NCBI GenBank assembly: GCA_902801465.1
Contig: CADCIH010000009.1
Location: forward strand, 94,314 to 158,313
Origin: an uncultured Bacteroidia bacterium
GTDB lineage: Bacteria; Bacteroidota; Bacteroidia; Bacteroidales; F082
Reading direction: 5' to 3'
DNA length: 64,000 nt
A model generated the notes under the pieces. It saw only the letters and a program-made list of their open reading frames with translations. It was not told where the DNA came from and did not search any database. Positions 31,701-41,200 of the stretch are shown here, one piece after another (within the stretch, counting starts at the first letter, position 1; every line of letters begins with the position of its first letter). The translations under genes were made by a program, and so were the position numbers.

Positions 31701-34253
31701 AACACTGGTTATCCGGATCACTATGGCATCTTTGCCTCCTCAACTGGCACCAACGCCTCCGACTTCACCCTCGTGTTCGAAGAGACCGCTGGCAGCAAGG
31801 GCGTTGCTGGTGTGAAGAGCTCAATGACCCAAGCCGGCACTCGCGACATGAGCGCTTGGAACCTGAAGAACATCACCCTGCCCGCTGGCACCAAGTATGT
31901 GGCCTTCCGTCACTACAACAGCTACGACATGAACTACCTCTTCATCGATGATGTCACCATCACGATGGGTGGCTCGAAGAGCAACAGCACCGCCGACGAA
32001 TGCGGCATGCACAAAGCCTCTGCCGGTAGCAGAGAGATGTGGGATGTCCTCGCTTCGTTCAACGCAGCTGAAGCCGCTCAATATGGCGTTGTTACCGATG
32101 GTAACTTCATCTACACCAGCAACTGGGGCTACGCCAGCGCTACTCACAACTTCTTTAAGTATGACATGGAAGGCAACATGATCGAAGGCTTCGATATTTC
32201 TGGTTGCGGTACCCTCCGCGGCATGACCTATGACGGCGAATACTTCTACGGCGTGGCCAACAGCAGCACCATCTACTGCGTTGACTTCGAAAACAAGACC
32301 GTGGTTGGCACTATTTCGTCAGCCTATGGTGCTATGCGTGGCATTACCTACGACGCTACTAACGACGGCTTCTGGGTCATCGGTAACTGGTCAGGCAACC
32401 TGACCCGCATCGACCGCACCGGTGCTGTCCAATTCGCTGGTCCTGAACCGGATGGCGCTTCCGACCTGGCCTACTTCACCGACGAAAGCGGCGAAGAGCA
32501 CGTCTACTGCTTCATCAACTCCACCAACGATATCGATGACTATAACATCACCACTGGCACCTATACTACTGCCGTGTTTAACGTCAGCTCTGCTCCTGGC
32601 TTCGACGGTGGTTCTAGCGGCGGTTGCCATATTGCCAACTATGGCGACAAGCTCGCTTTCTATGCTGACATCCAACAAGATCCCAACCTCATCGTTATCT
32701 ACGAACTCGGAGCAGCCCAAGGCGGTGGCAGCGTTGTCTCTGGCGGCAGCCAGCTCGCTACCGACGACCACTACTTCCAAGTGTGGCGTAGACCCGTGCT
32801 CCAGGAGAACATGCCTACCGATCCCGATGAAATCGCCGCTCTGGCTATCCAGATTGCCGAAACCGACCATGAACTCGGCTTCAGCGACACCCTCTATACC
32901 GATATGACCTATGCCGAGCTTCCCGCTGGTATCTATGAATACGGTATCGCCGCTGTCTATCCTTGGATGGAGAGAAACGACAACAACGTCACCGGTATCG
33001 TCTGGTCAAACGACCTCGAACATAACATGACCGGTAACTTCACCATCAACACTACCTGCGGTCTCGGTCTCAACCAAATCGCCAGCGCTGTGGTGACCCT
33101 CGACAACAATAACGAAAACGTCAACTACACCGCTGAATTCGATGAAGAAGGCACCTGGTCAACTGAAGAATTCCGTAAAGGTGACTACACCCTCACCGTT
33201 GACATGCCTGGCTTTAAGGCTATCGTCAATGATGAAGAAGTTCCTGCCGATGGTCTCGTGATGAACCTCTGGAACACCAACGAAATCACCATCGACTTCG
33301 TTGAAGACTTCGCTCCCGTCAGCAGCCTCGTGGTGTCACAGACCGGCTTCGCCCGCTGGACCGACATGCTGCCTCACGACAGAGTGGCTCAACGCTACCA
33401 TGTCCTCTGCGACGAAATCTTCCAGGGTGAAACCACCAACAACTACATGATCCTCAACACCGATAACCTCGTCGCTGGCGAGACCTACACCGCCGCTGTG
33501 GCAGTGGTCTATGAGACCGGTATGAGTGACTTCGTCACCGCCGACTTCACCTATATGCCTTGCGATGCCGTCGCTGGACAAGTTGAAGACCTCGAAAGCG
33601 ATGTCAACCTCGCCGACGTCACCCTCACCTGGACTGGCGGTACCGGCAGTGGTATCACACCTCCTCCGGTTGGCGGTGCTACCACCTTCACCGAAGGCTT
33701 CGAAAGCGGCCTGCCCACTGGCTGGACCGTCGTCGACGGTAACAACGATGGTTGGACCTGGTGCTTGACTAGCGCTATTCCTTCCACTTGGACTTACTAC
33801 ACCATGGCCATCGACTGGTACCGCACTGGCAGCAACGCCATCTGCAGCGGTTCCTACATCAATGGTGTGGGCGCCCTGACCCCGAACGAATACCTCGTCA
33901 CCGATCAAGTGACCCTCGTTCCTGGTTCAACCTTCAGCTTCTGGGCTGCTGCTTGCGACGCCAGCTATCCTGCCGACCACTTCGGCGTGTTCATCTCCGA
34001 CGACGCCAACAACTGGACCTCAGTCCAAGAGTGGACGCTGACTGGCAAGGGTGGTAACGACGGCGGCCGCGCTTCACGCAACGGCAACGGCGCCAAACTC
34101 GGCACCTGGTACAACTACAGCGTCGACCTCAGCGCCTACGCTGGTCAGAAGTACATCGCCATCCGTCACTTCAACTGCACCTGGCAAGGGTGGCAACACC
34201 TTCGCTGCCGCTGGCCATGGCTACGGCATCGCCAACAACGCCCTCACCGATGA
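28701..34253 (+). CDS. Giant T9SS-secreted adhesin A, 5' part (frame broken near 34180)
   Basis: A signal peptide (MRKKLILFLMLALFGSTSFL) opens a secreted multidomain protein. In order: a beta-sandwich module EIGDGTGTTYYGPYNSLWGY (about 25-197) repeated in diverged form at about 204-373 and 520-690; fibronectin-like parts; a carboxypeptidase-regulatory-like domain (about 770-860); a gingipain/HagA-type Cleaved_Adhesin domain (about 922-1090, ending YLFIDDVTI); a beta-propeller-like stretch (about 1111-1340); more fibronectin-like modules; and a second Cleaved_Adhesin domain (from about 1660). Glycine-rich or PPP linkers mark the borders. After residue about 1826 (AIRHFNC) the frame is lost and a nonsense tail runs to 34253. 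The remainder of the protein continues in the +1 frame. Confidence 0.85.
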   Translation: MRKKLILFLMLALFGSTSFLRADVVEIGDGTGTTYYGPYNSLWGYSFVEQIYTADEIGMAGTINSIAFKLRDSDAAATCDIVVYMKNVSKSAFAGADDYENVTPADVVFDGSFTFQPGWSTIILDTPFAYDGTSNLLIGIDENTSGYSTRYFYYTAVTGGLFSAHSDSENPDPTNVAAFSGTKYTQNYRNNIQIDITPGGGGGGTSGELTVHDGTGTNAYVPIYGFYADAYLKCEMVYPAAELAAMNGSTINSMKFYPSSPATDAWTSTWQVFVSEVTDATISDFAGPGTVVYEGPLDGTQSEMEITFTTPYQYNGGNLLVGVYNITTGNYKSVTWAGEAVTGASVQGYNYSSLSSVTASQRDFLPKTTFAYTTAGGGGGSWNPNQSIPVAEVILTAPEFNAQNVASPVTLTWENDDNGFEYKVEFGTTYGSQEVIIDWDTITSKVGSTQVTLNPNTRYFWKVYNRNTATGVDGVASEMGVFTSEFNTPTNVKVVPTEIFTDGSTVVKWSIVGGAVGELPETTIGSGSGTSGYLPCYNLYNYSLTQQLFSVDEIGSAGLINSITFKPQGSITRNLQVYMVNTDKASFSGNSDWITVTADDLVFSGNVAMASPQTTITLEDPFMFDGDHLAIIVNDLTGTWTSTVSYATFDATAQGIYIYQDAAAYNPLAPTGYSGTVANFKNQIIINKERGAAPANRDLVGCNVYVVPDTENPDSRVLMNVDGPITERQYTLTAAHMAELGVTPYNMPDGIQVAVTGVYDYGESNMTYANSALFISGYGLVAGNVKELMTAENLAGVTVKLDGKDEFNNTVHYQATTTAAGTYMLSNVKFGTYTITASKEGYEDAVVEDFAVVSTVPVNTPDIIYMHEGYNPVYKVFAAEGDVLGAQVADVIWSFNNFTDPTPGTGGGTGGGGGTGGGTTTTWSDDFEDGALTNWTTIDADGDGDTWQNATPEAYAIGAAHSGTNCASSWSWNNYSMDPDNYMISPLSENATSIQYYVATNTGYPDHYGIFASSTGTNASDFTLVFEETAGSKGVAGVKSSMTQAGTRDMSAWNLKNITLPAGTKYVAFRHYNSYDMNYLFIDDVTITMGGSKSNSTADECGMHKASAGSREMWDVLASFNAAEAAQYGVVTDGNFIYTSNWGYASATHNFFKYDMEGNMIEGFDISGCGTLRGMTYDGEYFYGVANSSTIYCVDFENKTVVGTISSAYGAMRGITYDATNDGFWVIGNWSGNLTRIDRTGAVQFAGPEPDGASDLAYFTDESGEEHVYCFINSTNDIDDYNITTGTYTTAVFNVSSAPGFDGGSSGGCHIANYGDKLAFYADIQQDPNLIVIYELGAAQGGGSVVSGGSQLATDDHYFQVWRRPVLQENMPTDPDEIAALAIQIAETDHELGFSDTLYTDMTYAELPAGIYEYGIAAVYPWMERNDNNVTGIVWSNDLEHNMTGNFTINTTCGLGLNQIASAVVTLDNNNENVNYTAEFDEEGTWSTEEFRKGDYTLTVDMPGFKAIVNDEEVPADGLVMNLWNTNEITIDFVEDFAPVSSLVVSQTGFARWTDMLPHDRVAQRYHVLCDEIFQGETTNNYMILNTDNLVAGETYTAAVAVVYETGMSDFVTADFTYMPCDAVAGQVEDLESDVNLADVTLTWTGGTGSGITPPPVGGATTFTEGFESGLPTGWTVVDGNNDGWTWCLTSAIPSTWTYYTMAIDWYRTGSNAICSGSYINGVGALTPNEYLVTDQVTLVPGSTFSFWAAACDASYPADHFGVFISDDANNWTSVQEWTLTGKGGNDGGRASRNGNGAKLGTWYNYSVDLSAYAGQKYIAIRHFNCTWQGWQHLRCRWPWLRHRQQRPHR
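34081..34180 (+). repeat. Exact 100-bp repeat shared by the two adhesin genes, copy 1
   Basis: These 100 bases are identical to 41585-41684. The bases on both sides differ, and the shared block ends exactly where the reading frame of both genes breaks. It encodes the end of the Cleaved_Adhesin domain (WYNYSVDLSAYAGQKYIAI). Confidence 0.95.
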
Positions 34254-35178
34254 CGGTAACTGGTACTACTATGACAATGGTTCCAACGAGGATGCCATCG
34301 GCACTGGTGGTGGTAACTTCTGGTGGGCCATCATGCTGCCTGCCGGTAGCTATGAAGGCACCAGCCTGACCAAGGTCGCCGCTTACGATTATATGGCCAT
34401 GACCGGTACCGCTTCGATCTACCAAGGTGGCACCACCGCTCCCGCTGGCAGCGCCCTCGGCACTGTTAACGTGACCTTCACTGGATCAAGCGACTTCGTC
34501 GAATTCACCTTCGCCGAGCCTGTCACCATCGATCCTTCACAGAACGTTTGGGTGGTGTTCTATAATGGTAGCGGTGCTACATATCCTGCTGCTGTCTGCG
34601 CCAACACTGGCGACGCCAACGGTCGTTGGGTGTCACTCGACGGTACTACTTGGGAAGACATGGCTATCTATAGCCTCAACTACACCTTCATGATCCGTGC
34701 CTATATCGAAAACGGCGGTGTCACACCTCCTCCGACTCCTGGCACTGTGGCCGTCACTCCTAACGCCTTCAACATCTTCATGGACGGTGAACTCATCGGT
34801 GCCACTACCGACACTACCTTCACCTACACCTGCAACGATGCTGAAGAACATCAGTACTGCGTGATGTTCATTGACGCCAACTACAACGTGTCCTGCGCAC
34901 AGTGCATCAATGTCGTCGCTGATCCTGATGGTATTGGCCAATACAACGTCGTGAGCGCCATCTATCCTAACCCGACCAACGGCAACCTCTACATCAACAC
35001 CAACGCCAACATGAAGAGCATCAGCATCGTCAATGTCCTTGGCCAGGTTGTTTACAACAAGGTTACCGAAGGCACTGAGACCATCGTCGACATGGCTCAG
35101 TTCGGCAACGGAATCTATATGGTGAACATCGTTACTGAAAACGGTACCAGCGTCAACCGCATCATCGTTAACAAGTAA
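34181..35178 (+). CDS. Giant adhesin A, 3' part with T9SS sorting domain
   Basis: This is the continuation of adhesin A in the next frame, which is open from upstream of the break. It begins GKGGNTFAAAGHGYGIANN and forms a beta-sandwich module (about 34190-34715), then a PPPTPG linker, a short fibronectin-like module, and a type A C-terminal sorting domain: IYPNPTNGNLYIN, SIVNVLGQVVY and a final RIIVNK. This signal directs passage through the type IX system and attachment to the cell surface. With the frame restored the full protein would be about 2,160 residues. Confidence 0.82.
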
Positions 35179-35190
35179 TCGATCTATATA

Positions 35191-35230
35191 CAACGTGGAG
35201 CGTCACCCTCAAAGGTGACGCCCCGCGTTG
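35191..35230 (+). other. Hairpin between the two adhesin genes
   Basis: GCGTCACC (35200-35207) pairs with GGTGACGC (35214-35221), with an outer CAACG/CGTTG pair. No T-run follows, so it is either a weak terminator or an mRNA-stabilising or processing structure in a bicistronic transcript. No clear promoter precedes the second adhesin gene. Confidence 0.5.
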
Positions 35231-35286
35231 ACTTCAAAATTGAAAATTAATCAATCAAACAATAAGTATTAACCAAATTTTCAATC

Positions 35287-38200
35287 ATGAAAAAAGTATT
35301 TCTAACCCTAACGATGCTTTTGTTTGCCTTCTTTGGCACAATGAAAGCTGGTGTAGTTGTGGAGATTGGAGCTGGTGTGACAAGTACCACTAGTTATTAT
35401 CCGACCTACGCTTACTACAATTACAGTATCGCTCAAGAGATTTTTACTGCTAGTGAAATCGGCTTGACCGGAGAAATCAACAAGTTTGGTTTCAATGTCT
35501 ATGCTAACAGTGCAACCAGAAATCTCAAGATTTTCATGAAAGAAGTGTCTTACGATGAATTTGCAAGCACTTCCGCATGGGAAACTTTTACTGCCAGTGA
35601 GGTTCTATTTGATGGTACCGTTGACATTGCCCCAGGTTGGGTTGATGTCGTACTTGACACACCATTTAACTATGAAGGAGGAAACCTTCTCGTTTGTATT
35701 GTGGATGAAACCGGAGGATATGTAAGCTCCAGTCCTTCTTACTATTCATGGAACCAAAACACGGTCTATTGCCGTATGCATAAATATAGAGATGATAGTG
35801 CATTTGACTTTACCAATCCTGGAGTTACTGGTTCTAGATCCAAATGGAAAAACAATGTCAGATTTGATATTACTCCTATTTTGGGTCCCGCTGAAATTGT
35901 AGCTACCCCCAATGTAATTGATTTGGGTTATCGTCCGCTTGGCGCATGGATGGCTCCTGCCACTGTTAGCTTAAGTAATACCGGTAATGATGCTACTGTT
36001 TCAACCGTCACTACTGAAAATGATTTCTTTGTCACCGACGTCGAAGTTCCTTTCACTTTGAGCTTCTTTGACGAAGAACCTTTCACTTTTGAGGTTTCAA
36101 CAGGAACCGCCGACGAAGGTGTTCAAAATGGCAACATCGTCGTGGTTTACACCGAAGACAGAAGCGCTACCTTGATTCCCATTAGCGCCTACGCCTACAC
36201 CCCCGTTGACGGTGACGTGTTTGAGAATGCCATCGCTGTGACTTCATTCCCTTACAATGATAATGCCCCCGCTGGTATCTATCACAACTATGAAATCCTC
36301 GGTGGTAGTGCTGATGGAAATGACGCTGTTTACGAAGTGACCTTCGACAACGACGTGCTGTTCAGCGCTAGTACTACTGGTGCCAACGGAGCTGCCGCTC
36401 TCTACGCCCAAGATTTCCAAGGCGAAGAAGGACCTATGATTGACAACTACTACACTGGTCCTGAAATCGGCCCCGGCCCCGTCAACTACTGGTTCTACCA
36501 TAATTATTCTGGCGGTGAAACCTTCTTTGGCACCTCAGCAGGCGGCGGTCTTTATTTCGGATATAAGATTCCTGCCTCCTTCATTGCTGAATTAGGACTT
36601 GCCGGTACTACTATCACCACTATCGAAACAGCCGCTTATGAAGCATATCCTTACGAATGCTATATTTTCAAAGGTGGTGAAACTCCTTTCGACGGCCAAC
36701 TCTCAGGCTATGGTATAGCGGAAAATACTGAGAGTGGGTATTTCTTTGACATCAATCTTGAACAGACCACTCTCGTTAATGAAGGTGATGACCTCTGGGT
36801 TATCTTCTATTCCGAGAGCCCGTTTGCTGCTTATTGCGGTATATCGCCTGTTGATGTTCAAAACGGTAAGGTTTGGTATTACCTTCCTAATTCCACTTCT
36901 CCGGCCTGGGCAAGCTCCGCCAGCTATACTCCCCTTATCTTCACCCGTTTCATTGAGCTTCCTACCGGTCGTGAGGTGACTGTTGACCTCAGCAATATGG
37001 AAGTTAAGAAACCTGGTAATGGTGTTGACAGCAGTGTTGCAACTATCGACGGTAAGGTCCTTGGCACTCCTAGAGCTATGAAGGCCAACCGTGGCAACCG
37101 CGCTTCAGAGATTGATCAGCAGTTTGTGGAGGCTGGTACCTACTACGTGGTTGTTTCTTCCACCGACGACAATTTCCCGGTTGAAATGATGACCGAAGAA
37201 GTTCCTGTCCCGGAACCTGTATTGGTCTATTCTCCTTACGACACTCAGACTGGAGTTGAAGCTCCTTATCTCGTGGAATACCTCCTGGGTAACTACACTA
37301 CCGAGATGCAAGTGCTCTTCGGTTCTGTGTATCCTCCCACCACTCCTCTCATTGACTGGACAAGCGACCTTGTTGAGTCGTTCTTCTTGACTGAACTTCA
37401 GCACAACAAGACCTACTTCCTCCAGATCAACGAGCGCAACGCCGCTGGTACCACCGAGGGCGACATCATCGGCTTCACCACCGTGATTGACGGTGTTGAT
37501 GGCTTTACCGCCGATCGTACTGAGATCTTTAACGACGAAACCGTCACCTTCACTTGGACTGCCAACCGTAGCCTCCAAGGTTACAACATCTATCGTGATG
37601 GTGTGAAGGTCAATGAAACACCTATCACCGGCACCAGCTTCACCGATGGTCCTCTGGACTACAACATGCTTGGTTACGAATACCAAATCGCTGCTGCCTA
37701 CGACGAAGGTGAATCCACAATGTCAGATCCTATTACTGTCTTCGTCTCTGGTTATGGAGAAGTCAGCGGCCATGCTTGGGAGATCGATAGCATCACTCCT
37801 ATTTACAATGCTAGCATCGTGCTCCAAGGTTTGAACGAATTCGGTGAAGAAGAAACCATCACCCTCGAAGAGAACACCAACCCGAGCGGCGCCTTCTCAG
37901 GCCAAGTCCACGCCGGTACCTACACCGCCATTGGTCTGAAGGACGGTTACATGGACAACCCGACACCTGAATTCGACGTTGTCTACGATCTGAGCACCGA
38001 TGACATCAACGTCATCATGCTTGAAGCCACCAACCCGCTGGGCATGATTACCGCTACCGAAGAAGAGAACGACGTTCTCGTCGAATGGAGCTGGAATCCT
38101 GCTTCACTGATTGTTGACTTCGAGACTGGCGACTTCAGCCAGGCTGAGTTCACTCTGCCCGCCACCTATCCTTGGGCTATCACCAATAGCCAGGCCCACG

Positions 38201-41200
38201 AAGGCACCTATGCCATGAAGTCGACCTGCGAAGGTGTTGCTAGCGGCAGCTCTATCATCCAGGCTACCGTTGATGTTCCTTACGACGGCAAGATGAGCTT
38301 CTATGTCAAAGTCTCCACCGAGGCCAGCTACGACAAGTTCTTCTTCTATATCGACGGTGTCCAGCAAGGTGCTGCCCTTAGCGGCGCAGCTGACTGGGTT
38401 CTGAAGGAATTCGACGTGACCGAAGGTACTCACACTTACAAGTGGGAATACACCAAGGACAGCTCTGTCAACAGCAACGACGACTGCGTGTATGTTGACG
38501 ATATCACCATGTATCGCTTCGTAGAACCGCTGCCGCCTCTCGTAGGTGCCACTGCCTATAACTTCGACGACGGTTTCCAAGGTTGGACCTCACTCGATGC
38601 CAACAACGACGGTTATGGCTGGGTGCTTGGCTCAGAAATCGGTGGTGTTTACCTGGTCTCTGGCGCCAGCCTCGCCGGTAGTGGTCACAACTCATCCAAT
38701 GACATGGTTTGCTCTGGCTCCTACAGCAACGCCACTAACCAAGCCATCACTCCTGACAACTACCTCGTGTCACCCACTCAGATCTCTGCCTCGAATGGTG
38801 CTCAGATCAACTTCTGGGCTTGCGCTCAGGATGCCAGCTATGCAGCTGAACACTTCGGCGTGGCTGTGTCCACAACCACCGCTACCGCTTCGGCCTTCAC
38901 CACCATCCAGGAATGGACGATGACCGCCAAGGGTGTTCAGGGTCGTACCGCTGAAAGCGAATTCGATGTCCGTGGTACCCGCGACCAAGGTGCTTGGTAT
39001 CAATATTCCGTCGACCTCAGCAGCTATGCCGGTCAAGACATCTGGGTTGCCATCCGCCACTTCAACTGCAACGACCAGTTCATCCTCAATGTGGATGATA
39101 TCACTCTTGCCGATGGCTCTGCCAAAGCTATTGAAGACAACCGTCAGCTCATGGGTTACAACCTCTATCGTAGAAACCTCTACGGTGATGGTGACACCAC
39201 CCTGATTGCCACTCCCGGTGTCGATGTCATGAGCTACATCGACAACGAATGGCCCAACCTGCCCTTCGGTGTTTACTCATGGGGTATCCAGGCCAAATAC
39301 GAAGGCAACCACCACTATGCTGAAAAGGGCCGCGACATCATCGAAATCGGTGACGGCACCTCTACTACCTATGTCACTCCTTTCAACTCACTGTGGGGCT
39401 ACTCCTTCGTTGAGCAGATCTACACCGCTGAGGAAATCGGAAGCGCCGGTACAATCAACTCCATCAGCTTCAACCTTAACTCTGGTTCACAAACCAACAA
39501 CATTGATGTGTTCATGAAGAACGTCTCAAGAAGTACGTTTGCCTCTGCCACCGACTTTGAAACTGTTGAAGCCACCGACATGGTCTTTAGCGGATCTGTT
39601 ACATTCAACGCTGGTTGGACTACCATCACTCTTGACACTCCGTTCTACTATGATGGTACAAGCAACCTGATGATTGGTATGCATGAATACACTTCAGGTT
39701 ACAGCACCCTGTATTTCAACTACACTTCTGCTGCCGACAAGGTCCTTAGCTATCACAGCGATAGCGCTGACCCGAATCCTTATGACCTGGGTTCCTATAG
39801 CGGTAACAAATACGTCTCACCTAACCGTGCCAACATCCAGATCGATCTGACTGCTGGTGGTGGCGGCGGCGCTGCTGGTGGCGGTCTGTCCGACATCCTC
39901 TGGTCCAACGAGATCGAAAAGGATATGGAAGCTGAAGTCACCTTCAACATCGCCCTCAACAACGACCAAGATCCTGCTGGTGCTACCATCGAGATGGTTG
40001 GTCCTGAAGAGACCTACAATGGTACCTTCGAAGAAGCAACCCTCGTGTTCGATGCTGTCCGCAAGGGCACTTACACTGTCTCCGTTGAACTCGCTGGCTA
40101 TGAGTCTGTCAGCACCGAGTTGGAGATTACTGCCGACGCTTCTTACGATATCTTCCTTGAGGAAGTCCTCGAAGTGGTTGACAACCTCTATGTGTCACCC
40201 ACTGGCTGGGCTGTCTGGGAAAGCTCCAATGCTACCAGCGGAACGACTGCCGGTAGCGGCAGCTCCATCGGTGGTTCCACCGGTGGCGGTGGTGGCGGCG
40301 GCGGTGGCACCGGTTCCGGTGACACCTTCAGCTTCGACTTCGCAAGCGACTTCGCTGGCTGGACCAGCATTGACGCCGATGGCGATGGTAATAACTGGGC
40401 TCACAGTAGCAACAGCGTCTCTGTCTCTGGCTATGACTATACCGGTCTCGGCCACGGCAGCACTAACGGCTTTGTCTACTCTCAGTCATACACCGACCTC
40501 ACATACACATCATTCGATCCCGATAACTACCTGATCAGCCCTGCCCAATATAACATCGTCGCTGGTTCTACCCTGACCTTCTGGGCCGACTATGCCAACG
40601 ACAGCTATCCTGACCACTTCGGTGTCGCAGTTGCTACTACAGCCAGCCCGACTGCCAGCGACTTCACCATGGTTTGGGAAGGTAGCGCCAAGAACGGCAA
40701 TGGCAACAAAGCCGCTGTCCGTCACAACGACAGCCGCTATGAGAACTGGCGTGAACACAGCATTGACCTCAGCGCTTATGCCGGTCAGTCAGTGTGGATC
40801 GCCTTCCGTCACTACAACAGCTATGACATGTATGAGGTCTGGATTGACGACGTTGAACTGACCGCTGGCAGCAAGGGCGACCGTTACGCTGTCCGCTACA
40901 AAGTCGAACTCGACGGTGTCTATGAAGGTGAAACCCCGAACATGTTCTGGCAACATGATGTCACTGGCTTCGAAGAAGGTGAAACACACGTTACCCGTGT
41001 GGCTCCCGTCTATGCCACTGGTATGGGCGACTGGGTTGAATACACCTGGACCTATCAGGATTGCAGCAACTTCGTTGGTGCTACCAATGTGACTGCTTCC
41101 GAGAACGAACCTGGTACCGCTGTTGAAATCAGCTGGACTATGCCTGAAGGCGGTGTCACACCTCCTCCGACTGGCGGCGCTACCACCTTCACCGAAGGCT

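Noticed and set aside
28701-34253. Programmed ribosomal frameshift to join the adhesin parts
   Set aside because: No slippery heptamer or stimulatory structure is visible at 34180. The loss of expected domain sequence at the same point indicates missing DNA, not recoding.
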